This document shows, piece after piece, positions 1-6,387 of a stretch of 64,000 nt of DNA. The position numbers were made by a program, and so were the translations under genes. Location: NCBI GenBank assembly GCA_041908445.1, contig JAYRFK010000005.1, positions 1-64,000 of the forward strand. The letters run 5' to 3'. Below the pieces are notes generated by a model, which made no database searches, was not told where the DNA came from, and worked only from the letters and a program-made list of their open reading frames with translations. Source of the stretch: JAEUJM01 sp041908445 (GTDB taxonomy: Bacteria > Actinomycetota > Acidimicrobiia > Acidimicrobiales > DATDAH01). How positions within the stretch are numbered: the first letter of the stretch is position 1; each line of letters opens with the position of its first letter.

Positions 1-125
1 CCCCCCCCCCCGGGGCGGGGGGGGCGGGGCCCCCCGGGGGGGGGGTGCGTGGGGGGTGCCGGCGGGGGGGGTTCTGGGCTTAACCCACGGCGCGGGGGGG
101 GGCCCCCCGCCGGGGGGGGGGGGGG
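1..125. other. low-complexity G/C homopolymer tract at window edge
   Basis: Long runs of C and G with almost no A or T; the composition is unlike everything after position ~126, which is ordinary high-GC coding-like sequence. No reading frame with natural codon use can be followed through it. It looks like an assembly or base-calling artefact at a contig end rather than biology. Confidence 0.7.
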
Positions 126-160
126 CCACCGCTCGAACCGGTCGGTGACCAGCAGCGGCT

Positions 161-177
161 GACGGGCCGGGCCCGTC
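161..177 (-). terminator. putative hairpin terminator after the secreted repeat protein
   Basis: A 7-bp perfect stem (161-167 with 171-177) and 3-nt loop lies 7 nt past the stop codon of the minus-strand gene ending at 184. No T tract follows, as is usual for terminators in very GC-rich actinobacteria. Confidence 0.35.
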
Positions 178-183
178 GGGCCG

Positions 184-726
184 CTAGCAGTCGACGGTGA
201 CCGTGAAGCCGTCCGTCTCGCCGGTGTCCGAGGGCGTGCCGGCGCTGTTGAAGGTGCGGACGATGAGGTCCGTCGGCGCGTCGGCGGAGGTCTCCACCGT
301 GATCTGGAACGGCGCCGCGGTGCCGTTGGCGTTGTCGTTGATGGTCGCGGTCCACCCGCAGTTGGCCACCGAGTTGGTGAAGGCCACGCGGTACACGCCG
401 GCGCTGGCGCGGAAGGCGGACTCGACGCCCCGGCCCCGGATGAGGGCGGTGGCGATGCCGGCGTTGACCTTCGCCCAGCGGGCCACGACGTTCGCCTTCA
501 GGTCCTGGCGGCCGACCGTGCCGTTGGCGATGTCGGTGCCGGTCACCGAGCCGTTGATGATGGCGGCGCTGTTGACCGAGTTGGCCGCCGCCAGCTCGGC
601 GACGGCGGAGCCGACCTCAGGCGCCTCCTGGGCCGACGCGAGGCCGCCTCCGACGAGCAGGACGGCGACGGCGCCGCCCGCTGCGGCCGTGAGCAGCTGG
701 GTGCCGACAGAACGAAGCTTGGGCAT
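184..726 (-). CDS. secreted protein with NGSVTG-type repeats
   Basis: 180 residues. Residues 1-31 form a signal peptide (basic MPKLR, hydrophobic AVAVLLVGG core, ASA cleavage site). Residues ~48-75 hold the degenerate repeat NSAAIINGSVTGTDIANGTVGRQDLK, of the kind seen in many actinobacterial exported proteins where short NGS(V/L)TxxDI units precede a C-terminal beta-rich domain (shown here as two overlapping pieces: NSAAIINGSVTGTDIANGTV and NGTVGRQDLK). The remainder (FRASAGVYRVAF ... GWTATINDN) is beta-rich with two Cys that could pair. ATG at 726 is chosen because AGGAG sits 6 nt upstream; a longer in-frame extension to 783 has neither a ribosome site nor a signal-peptide-like start. A TAGAGT -10 box and a Crp-like palindrome lie just upstream. 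Its function is unknown; export is well supported. Confidence 0.8.
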   Translation of the reverse strand: MPKLRSVGTQLLTAAAGGAVAVLLVGGGLASAQEAPEVGSAVAELAAANSVNSAAIINGSVTGTDIANGTVGRQDLKANVVARWAKVNAGIATALIRGRGVESAFRASAGVYRVAFTNSVANCGWTATINDNANGTAAPFQITVETSADAPTDLIVRTFNSAGTPSDTGETDGFTVTVDC

Positions 727-769
727 GGGATCTCCTGGGTCGTGGGGCGCGGTCCACGCCGTCCCCGGG

Positions 770-783
770 GTGACGAACGTCAC
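770..783 (-). promoter_or_regulatory. Crp/GlxR-like palindrome GTGACGAACGTCAC
   Basis: Perfect dyad of the form GTGA-N6-TCAC, matching the core of the Crp/GlxR family consensus TGTGA-N6-TCACA. It touches the TAGAGT -10 box (782-787) of the secreted protein gene and covers the likely transcription start, a position expected of a repressor site. Confidence 0.5.
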
Positions 784-787
784 TCTA
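782..787 (-). promoter_or_regulatory. -10 box TAGAGT of the secreted protein gene
   Basis: Fits the actinobacterial TAnnnT -10 pattern; implies a leader of about 50 nt that carries the AGGAG ribosome site. No convincing -35 box is visible. Confidence 0.45.
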
Positions 788-856
788 CGTAGTCGGCGCC
801 GACCGCGCCGACCATGCCCCGTGGGCCGGGGCGTCAGCTCGCTCCCCCGCTCGGCG

Positions 857-1291
857 TCAGTCGAGATCGGCCGGGGGCCACGCCGGATCGAGCTGGCGCA
901 GGAACAGCGCGCAGCGCTCCTCCTCGTCGGTCTCCCCGATCAGGCCGGCGGTGCGGCGCAGGCCGTCGAGGGCCCGGAGGAAGCCCCGGTTCTCGGGGTG
1001 CTGCCAGCGCACGTAGCCCGAGCCCCGCCAACCGCTCTGGCGGAGCCGGTCGAGGCCCCGGTGGTAGCCGACGCGGTAGGCGGCGTACGCCTCCATCGTG
1101 TCCCGGCCCAGGTCCCCGAGCCGGGCCCACCCCTCGAGCGAGCGGGGGTGGGCGGCGACCACCGCGGCCACCGCCGCCCGGCGTTCGCCGTCGGGTCCGT
1201 TGCACGCGGTCCGCAGCGCGGCGAGGACCGCCTCGGGCTCGGCCTCGAGCACGGTCTCGGGGGGTCCGCTGGAGAAGGAGACGTCGGCCAC
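857..1291 (-). CDS. DUF3151 family protein
   Basis: 144 residues, start GTG 1291. The conserved core of this actinobacterial family is present: a TPR-like helix pair (AHPRSLEGWARLGDL), then AYRVGYHRGLDRLRQSGW, WQHPENRGFLRALDGL and IGETDEEERCALFLRQLDP. No catalytic motif is known. It is the last gene of a pyk-patatin-DUF3151 run, 10 nt after the patatin stop. A TAGCGT -10 box built around that stop codon lies 7 nt before the GTG, so it may also have its own leaderless transcript. A longer in-frame start at 1396 would put an Arg-rich tail over the patatin gene and is unlikely. The cellular role is unknown. Confidence 0.8.
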   Translation of the reverse strand: MADVSFSSGPPETVLEAEPEAVLAALRTACNGPDGERRAAVAAVVAAHPRSLEGWARLGDLGRDTMEAYAAYRVGYHRGLDRLRQSGWRGSGYVRWQHPENRGFLRALDGLRRTAGLIGETDEEERCALFLRQLDPAWPPADLD

Positions 1292-1298
1292 GACGCCG

Positions 1299-1304
1299 AC
1301 GCTA
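1299..1304 (-). promoter_or_regulatory. -10 box TAGCGT, leaderless start of the DUF3151 gene
   Basis: The TAG is the stop codon of the upstream patatin gene; GTG follows 7 nt later. The same hexamer at the same kind of distance precedes pyk (3665) and the glycerophosphodiesterase gene (5613). Confidence 0.45.
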
Positions 1305-2216
1305 CCGGAGCGCCGGGTCGTCGCCCGGGGGGCCCGGCATCGCCGGCGGTGGCGGCACCGCGGTCCCGCCCCGGAGGCCTCCGGCCCGGAGGGCATCGAG
1401 GTGGGCGGCCGTGGCGGCGAAGGCCTGGGTGATCAGCTCGTGGCTGTGGCTGAAGTCGTTGTACTTCAACCGGGGCGGCGAGCCCACCGGCAGCACCTCG
1501 ACCTTGACCCGGGCCGGCAGGGCGGCCAGGTCCTCGTGGTAGCGGTGGCGGCGGGCGATCCAGTAGGCCTGCACGATCACGTCGAGCGGGCGCTTCGGGT
1601 CGAGCCACGGGCGGTCGAGGGTGCCGACGTGCAGCACGTAGATGGTGCGGGCGCCGAGCTCGACCGCCCGGGTCACCGGCACGTCGTTCACGACCGCGCC
1701 GTCCATGTACCGGGTGTCGCCGATCTTCACGAGGGGGAAGATCCCGGGCAACGCCGCCGACGCCAGGATGGGGTCGACGAGCGGGCCGCTCGAGAACCAG
1801 CGCTCCTCCGCCGGCTCGACCGCGGTGGCCACGCACTGGAAGGGCACGCGCAGCGCCTCGAAGCGGTCGACGCCGAGCGCCTCGGTGACGACCGCCCGCA
1901 GCCCGGCGTTGTCGTGCACCGACGCCCGGCGCCTCGCCAGCATCACCGACGGTGGCAGCCAGCCCGAGGGCATGACCTCGTCGTCGTCGATGGCCATCCA
2001 GAGCTCCTCGAGCCGGCGGATGCCCTCCGGCGAGGGGTCGGCGGCGTAGGCCGCGCCGTTCAGCGCACCCACCGAGCAGCCGAGCACGAGGTCGGCCTGG
2101 ATGCCCCGCTCGACGAGCGCCCGCAGCATGCCCACCTGGATCGCCCCCAGGTTGCCGCCACCGGAGAGCACGAACGCCACCTTGCCCCGACGGGCCAGGC
2201 GCTCCCGCAACGCCAC
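1302..2216 (-). CDS. patatin-like phospholipase family protein
   Basis: 304 residues, GTG start 9 nt after the pyk stop. It has all patatin landmarks: the oxyanion-hole loop GGGNLG (residues 19-24), the nucleophile elbow GCSVG with Ser48, and the Asp of the dyad in YMDGAVVND near residue 172. The family hydrolyses acyl esters of lipids; the true substrate cannot be read from sequence. There is no signal peptide or membrane segment, so it is probably cytosolic or peripheral. It resembles the RssA/YchK-type bacterial patatins in size. The C-terminus (~residues 280-304) is Pro/Gly-rich and probably disordered. Confidence 0.85.
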   Translation of the reverse strand: MALRERLARRGKVAFVLSGGGNLGAIQVGMLRALVERGIQADLVLGCSVGALNGAAYAADPSPEGIRRLEELWMAIDDDEVMPSGWLPPSVMLARRRASVHDNAGLRAVVTEALGVDRFEALRVPFQCVATAVEPAEERWFSSGPLVDPILASAALPGIFPLVKIGDTRYMDGAVVNDVPVTRAVELGARTIYVLHVGTLDRPWLDPKRPLDVIVQAYWIARRHRYHEDLAALPARVKVEVLPVGSPPRLKYNDFSHSHELITQAFAATAAHLDALRAGGLRGGTAVPPPPAMPGPPGDDPALR

Positions 2217-2225
2217 GACCGGCGC

Positions 2226-3656
2226 CTAGGGCACGCGGACCAGGCGGAGCTGGTCGGTGGCCGGCGAGGAGGGCTGGGTCCCGGCGAGGACGGCCACCGT
2301 GTCGCCCGAGCGGATGTGGCCGCGCTCGCGTGCGATCTCGATGGCGGCCTCGACCTGGCTCTGGGCGTCGGCCCGCTCGGCGAGGGGCAGCGGCGTGGCC
2401 CCCCAGCTGAGGGTGAGCTGGCGGACGGTGCGCTCGTCGGTCGAGAACCCGAGGATCTTGCACTGCGGGCGGAACCGGGCGATGGCCCGGACGGTGAAGC
2501 CGCTGCGGGACAGGCAGAGGATGGCCGACGCCCGCACCTCGGTGGCGGCCCGCCAGGTGGCCATGGTCATCGCGTCGGTGACCTGGGCGTCGCCGGCGGC
2601 CTGGCCGACCGCGTTCAGGGCGGACAGCTGCGGCGCCCAGCCGTTGTAGTCGAACTCCTGGTCGGCCCGGCCGGCGATGCGGGCCATCGTCCGCACGGTG
2701 CCGACCGGGTCGTGGCCGATCGCGGTCTCGCCGGAGAGCATCACCGCACTGGACCCGTCGAACACCGCGTTGGCCACGTCGGACGCCTCGGCGCGCGTCG
2801 GCGTGCCCGCGTGGATCATCGACTCGAGCATCTGCGTCGCGGTGATCACGGGGCGCCCGAGGGCGATGCACTTGCGGATGATCCGCTTCTGGAGGTGGGG
2901 CAGCTCCTCGATCGGGAACTCGGCGCCGAGGTCGCCGCGGGCCACCATGATCGCCCCGGCCTCGGCGACGATGCCCTCGAGGTTGTCCACGGCGGCGCGG
3001 GTCTCGACCTTGGCGATGACGAGCGGGCCGCGCGGGTGGGGCTCGAGCCCGACCCGCCGGACGTCGTGGGCCGACCGGACGAACGAGACCGCGACCATGT
3101 CGACGCCGACCTCGACGAAGGCGTCAAGCATCCGCAGGTCGGCGGGCGTGGGGGTGGGCACCCGGAGGCGGTCGGAGGGCACGTGGACGCCGGGGCGGCC
3201 CTCGAGGTGGCCGCCGTGCTCGACCTCGACGTCGAAGGAGTCACCGGCGCGGTCGCGCACCCGGGCGACGACCGAGCCGTCCCCGAAGATCAGCGGGTCG
3301 CCGACCTCGACGTCGTCCAGCAGGCCCTCGTAGTCGACCTCGACGACCTCGGCCGTGCTGTGCGCGGACCCGGTGGTGACCCGGAGCCGCTGGCCGTCGG
3401 TCAGCTCGAGCCCGCCCTCGGGGAAGGCCCCGGCCCGGACCTTGGGGCCGGGCAGGTCGACGAGGATGCCCAACGGCCGGCCGGCCGCCTCCGCCGCGGC
3501 CCGCAGCCGGAAGAACCGGTCGATCTGCAGGTCGAGGGTGTCGTGGGCCAGGCCGAGCCGGGCCACGTCCATGCCCGCCTCCACCATGCGCTGCAGGACC
3601 GGCGGCGAGTCCGATGCCGGTCCGATGGTGGCGACGATCTTGGTCCGGCGAGCCAT
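2226..3656 (-). CDS. pyk: pyruvate kinase, divergent active-site variant
   Basis: 476 residues, the normal length. It converts phosphoenolpyruvate and ADP to pyruvate and ATP. Clear motifs: TKIVATIGPASDSP at the N-terminus, the catalytic Lys/Glu in IAKVETRAAVDNLEGI, the metal-binding Asp in VARGDLGAEFP, and TATQMLESM followed by PTRAEASDVANAVFDGSSAVMLSGETA. Two features are unusual. The segment that normally reads (M/V)xRxNFSHG reads ARLGLAHD, losing the Asn and Ser that bind K+, and the TKGPE motif reads LPGPK. The Lys is typical of K+-independent enzymes; loss of Asn and Ser is rarer. ATG 3656 is chosen because a TAGCGT box sits 8 nt upstream and homology starts there. First gene of a three-gene operon. 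Confidence 0.9.
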   Translation of the reverse strand: MARRTKIVATIGPASDSPPVLQRMVEAGMDVARLGLAHDTLDLQIDRFFRLRAAAEAAGRPLGILVDLPGPKVRAGAFPEGGLELTDGQRLRVTTGSAHSTAEVVEVDYEGLLDDVEVGDPLIFGDGSVVARVRDRAGDSFDVEVEHGGHLEGRPGVHVPSDRLRVPTPTPADLRMLDAFVEVGVDMVAVSFVRSAHDVRRVGLEPHPRGPLVIAKVETRAAVDNLEGIVAEAGAIMVARGDLGAEFPIEELPHLQKRIIRKCIALGRPVITATQMLESMIHAGTPTRAEASDVANAVFDGSSAVMLSGETAIGHDPVGTVRTMARIAGRADQEFDYNGWAPQLSALNAVGQAAGDAQVTDAMTMATWRAATEVRASAILCLSRSGFTVRAIARFRPQCKILGFSTDERTVRQLTLSWGATPLPLAERADAQSQVEAAIEIARERGHIRSGDTVAVLAGTQPSSPATDQLRLVRVP

Positions 3657-3664
3657 GAGGCTCC

Positions 3665-3670
3665 ACGCTA
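3665..3670 (-). promoter_or_regulatory. -10 box TAGCGT, leaderless pyk promoter
   Basis: Eight nucleotides separate the hexamer from the ATG of pyk, so the transcript would start at or next to the start codon. No Shine-Dalgarno sequence is seen, consistent with leaderless translation. Confidence 0.5.
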
Positions 3671-3731
3671 GGGGCACGACGGCGCCGCCCGCGAGCACTT
3701 CCGGCGCCCGAACCCCCGGGAGGACCGCACC

Positions 3732-4316
3732 GTGCAGCTCTGGTTGATCCGCCACGCGCTGCCCCGGCGCGTGGAAGGCGTCGCCGGCGGCGCCGACCCC
3801 GGCCTGGCCGAGCCGGGCCACGACCAGGCCCGCCGCCTGGCGGAGTGGCTCGCGACCGAGCCGATCGAGGCGGTGTGGTCCAGCCCCCTGCGACGGGCCC
3901 GCGAGACCGCGGGGCCGCTCGCCGCCGCGCTCGGCGTGGAGGTCGTGCTGGACGACGACCTCGCCGAGTGGGACCGCGAGGCCGACTCGTACATCCCCCT
4001 CGAGGAGCTCAAGGCCGAGGGCGACCCCCGGTGGCAGGAGCTCGTTGACGGCACCTGGGCGGGCGACGACGGGGGCGCCGCCTTCGCCGAGCGGCTCCGG
4101 GCCGCCATGGAGCGCGTCATCGCCGCCCATCCCGGCGGCGAGGTGGCCGTGGTGTGCCACGGCGGCGTGATCAACGTGTACCTCGCCCACGTGCTCGGCC
4201 TCGCCGAGGCCATGTTCTTCCACCCGGACTACACGAGCGTGAGCCGGGTCCGGGCCGCCCGTTCGGGGGCCCGCTCGATCGCCAGCATCAACGAGACGGG
4301 CCACCTCCACCGCTGA
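3732..4316 (+). CDS. histidine phosphatase family (phosphoglycerate mutase-like) protein
   Basis: 194 residues. The phospho-acceptor motif RHALP (His8) opens the protein; VWSSPLRRARETA and the second catalytic His in VVCHGGVINVYLAHVL complete the family signature. Members are phosphatases or mutases acting on small phosphorylated metabolites or phosphoproteins. The length and lack of an extra helical insert favour a phosphatase over a glycolytic mutase. GTG start with GGGAGG 8 nt upstream. Transcribed divergently from pyk across 75 bp. Confidence 0.85.
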   Translation: MQLWLIRHALPRRVEGVAGGADPGLAEPGHDQARRLAEWLATEPIEAVWSSPLRRARETAGPLAAALGVEVVLDDDLAEWDREADSYIPLEELKAEGDPRWQELVDGTWAGDDGGAAFAERLRAAMERVIAAHPGGEVAVVCHGGVINVYLAHVLGLAEAMFFHPDYTSVSRVRAARSGARSIASINETGHLHR

Positions 4317-4325
4317 GGCGGCGGC

Positions 4326-4745
4326 TCAGCCCTCCGGCCGCGACCAGCAGGTCGTGCGCGACGGGGGCGGCTGGTCCAGGGCCTCGACGAGGCGACGGGT
4401 GTCGAAGCCGGGCAGCCCGGCGAGGCGCTCGATGACCCCCCGCTCGGCCGCCAGCCGACTCGGCACGAGGCAGCCGTGGGTGTCGTCGACCCCGAGCACG
4501 ATCAGGGCGCCGTCATCGCGGTGGACGCCGATGTCGGTGGTGATGACCTCCACCTCGCGCAGCTCGGCCCAGCGCACCATCTCGACCCGGCCGTCGGCCA
4601 GCCGGCGCTCGACCCGCTCGTCGTCGACCGAGAGCCCGACCGTCGCCGCGGCGGCGGCCCGCTGGTCGCGGGCCGAGCGCAGGTAGGCGAGGAAGCCGGC
4701 GAGGCCGGCGACGGCCGCGACGCCCACGACGAGGAGGGGGAGCAC
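4326..4745 (-). CDS. small membrane-anchored protein of unknown function
   Basis: 139 residues, GTG start. Residues 3-24 (LPLLVVGVAAVAGLAGFLAYL) form one membrane segment; the rest is soluble, with a PH-like-looking stretch (GLSVDDERVERRLADGRVEMVRWAELREVEVI). It follows the SirB1-like gene by 10 nt and is probably co-transcribed with it. The motif VRWAELREVEVITTD recalls small actinobacterial membrane proteins of unknown role. No function is assigned. Confidence 0.7.
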   Translation of the reverse strand: MLPLLVVGVAAVAGLAGFLAYLRSARDQRAAAAATVGLSVDDERVERRLADGRVEMVRWAELREVEVITTDIGVHRDDGALIVLGVDDTHGCLVPSRLAAERGVIERLAGLPGFDTRRLVEALDQPPPSRTTCWSRPEG

Positions 4746-4755
4746 CCGGCCGCCG

Positions 4756-5538
4756 TCAGTTGAGGCGGGCGCGGTAGCGCGTCGCCACGGTCAGGTCCTG
4801 CTGCGCCCGCTCCCCCGCCGAGCCGGCGGCCACGGCCTCGAGCTCGTCGGCGGCGGCCCCGAACTGCCCGGCGGCGGCGAGCGCCGCGGCCAGCTCACGG
4901 CGCTCCCCGGCCGCCGCGCCCGGCACCGAGGCCCGCAGGCGCAGGACCCGGATGAGCGCCGATCGGTCACCCTCGGCCCGGTGGATGCCCACGAGGTTCG
5001 CGAGCACCCGCCGCAGGATGACGTGGGCCCCGACCGGTTGCAGGAAGGTGGGGTCGAACGGGGCCTCGGGGCCGTGCAGCGTGTGGAAGACCCGCTCGCA
5101 GCCGGTGGCGTCGAGGAGGGCGCCGCGGAAGGGGTCGACGAAGGCGGCCGGGTCGACCTGGTCGCGCAGGAGGAAGTGCCCCGGCATCGACACGCCCGCC
5201 AGCGGGACGCCGAGGCGACGACCCACCACCATCACCAGCACCGCCAGCGAGATCGGGATGCCGACGCGGCGGGCCAGCACCTGGTCGAGGTAGGAGTTGT
5301 GGGCGTCGTAGTACGCGTCGCGGTTCCCGACGAAGCCCTCGTCCACGTAGAGGTGCCGGAGCAGGCCGTCGAGGGTCGGCGTCGCGCACCCGGCGGCGAG
5401 GCGGTCGAGCTCGCCGAGGCCGGCCTCGAGGTCGAGCCCCGGGTTGGCGGCGGCGGCGACGAGGAACATGGCCTCGTCGAGGGGGACCGACGCCTCCGGC
5501 ACCGCCACCACGGCGGCGAAGCGCTCCACGGGGTCCAC
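4756..5538 (-). CDS. SirB1-like transglutaminase-fold protein with C-terminal TPR region
   Basis: 260 residues. The central segment NSYLDQVLARRVGIPISLAV...MPGHFLLR is the hallmark of the SirB1 transglutaminase-like family; the C-terminal ~90 residues (ANLVGIHRAEGDRSALIRVLRL...RRELAAALAAAGQFGAAADELE) are TPR-like helices. The biochemical role of the family is not established; the canonical transglutaminase Cys is not obvious (position occupied by Ser in GIPISLAVL), so enzyme activity is doubtful. GTG 5538 is preceded 6 nt upstream by TACCGT, a -10-like hexamer, suggesting a leaderless transcript. The divergent neighbour starts 87 bp away. Confidence 0.8.
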   Translation of the reverse strand: MDPVERFAAVVAVPEASVPLDEAMFLVAAAANPGLDLEAGLGELDRLAAGCATPTLDGLLRHLYVDEGFVGNRDAYYDAHNSYLDQVLARRVGIPISLAVLVMVVGRRLGVPLAGVSMPGHFLLRDQVDPAAFVDPFRGALLDATGCERVFHTLHGPEAPFDPTFLQPVGAHVILRRVLANLVGIHRAEGDRSALIRVLRLRASVPGAAAGERRELAAALAAAGQFGAAADELEAVAAGSAGERAQQDLTVATRYRARLN

Positions 5539-5544
5539 CCGCTC

Positions 5545-5550
5545 ACGGTA
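5545..5550 (-). promoter_or_regulatory. -10-like TACCGT before the SirB1-like gene
   Basis: Fits TAnnnT and ends 6 nt before the GTG start; used here to support the start choice. Confidence 0.35.
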
Positions 5551-5612
5551 CCGCCGGCCCGCGCGGCGGCGGGGTCGACCGGCGGGTCGAGGGTGGCCGT
5601 GGGACCGCCGGG

Positions 5613-5618
5613 TAGCGT
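5613..5618 (+). promoter_or_regulatory. -10 box TAGCGT, leaderless promoter of the glycerophosphodiesterase gene
   Basis: Seven nucleotides lie between the hexamer and the ATG; no ribosome site is present. Confidence 0.5.
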
Positions 5619-5625
5619 TCCGCCG

Positions 5626-6387
5626 ATGACGCCCCGCTGGCCGTTCCTCGACCACCCGGGCCCGCTCGCGTTCGCCCACCGGGGTGGGGCCAGCGACGCA
5701 CCCGAGAACACCCTGCCGGCGTTCGCACGGGCCGTGGAGCTCGGGTACCGCTACGTCGAGACCGACGCCCACGTCACGAGCGACGGCGTGCTGCTGGCCT
5801 TCCACGACGACGTGCTCGACCGGGTCACCGACCACCGCGGCGTGGTGGCCGACCTTCCCTGGTCCACCGTCGCGGAGGCCCGCGTCGACGGCCTCGAGCC
5901 CATCCCCCTGCTCGAGGACCTGCTCGGCACGTGGCCGGACCTGCGGGTCAACATCGACCCGAAGCACGACGCCGCCGTCGACCCGCTGGCCGAGGCCATC
6001 GAGCGCACTGGTGCCATCGACCGGGTCTGTGTCGGCTCGTTCTCGGACCGCCGCCTGCGCCGGCTCCGCCGCCGCCTGGGGGAGCGCCTCTGCTGGTCGC
6101 TCGGCCCGGCGGGCATCGCCCGGGCGCGCCTCGGCAGCATCGGCGCCCCCGTCGGGCCGATCCCCGCGCCCTGCCTCCAGGTGCCGGTGCGCCAGGGGCG
6201 GCTCACGATCGTCGACCAGCGCTTCGTCGAGCACGCCCACCGCCACGACGCCCAGGTCCACGTCTGGACCATCGACGACGCCGACGAGATGGCCCGCCTG
6301 CTCGACCTCGGCGTCGACGGCATCATGACGGATCGTCCGGCCGTCCTGCGGGAGGTGCTCGAGGCCCGGGGCGAGTGGGTGGCCTGA
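5626..6387 (+). CDS. glycerophosphodiester phosphodiesterase
   Basis: 253 residues. It splits glycerophosphodiesters to sn-glycerol-3-phosphate and an alcohol. Catalytic and metal-binding residues are clear: His18 in AHRGGASDAPENT, Glu45 and Asp47 in YVETDAHVTSDGVLLAFHDD, His60, and the C-terminal HVWTIDDADEM and GVDGIMTDRP strands of the TIM barrel. No signal peptide, so it is a cytosolic UgpQ-type enzyme. Translationally coupled to the acyl-CoA ligase downstream (TGATG overlap), which suggests joint use in recycling phospholipid head groups and acyl chains. Confidence 0.9.
   Translation: MTPRWPFLDHPGPLAFAHRGGASDAPENTLPAFARAVELGYRYVETDAHVTSDGVLLAFHDDVLDRVTDHRGVVADLPWSTVAEARVDGLEPIPLLEDLLGTWPDLRVNIDPKHDAAVDPLAEAIERTGAIDRVCVGSFSDRRLRRLRRRLGERLCWSLGPAGIARARLGSIGAPVGPIPAPCLQVPVRQGRLTIVDQRFVEHAHRHDAQVHVWTIDDADEMARLLDLGVDGIMTDRPAVLREVLEARGEWVA

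Noticed and set aside
124..162. Possible 3' end of a plus-strand gene (stop TGA at 160-162 just before the hairpin)
   Set aside because: Only about 12 codons are readable before the homopolymer block, so it cannot be supported.
1098..3671. Long plus-strand open frame opposite the pyk-patatin genes
   Set aside because: Arg/Gly/His-rich, no domain, fully explained as the antisense shadow of GC-rich genes on the minus strand.
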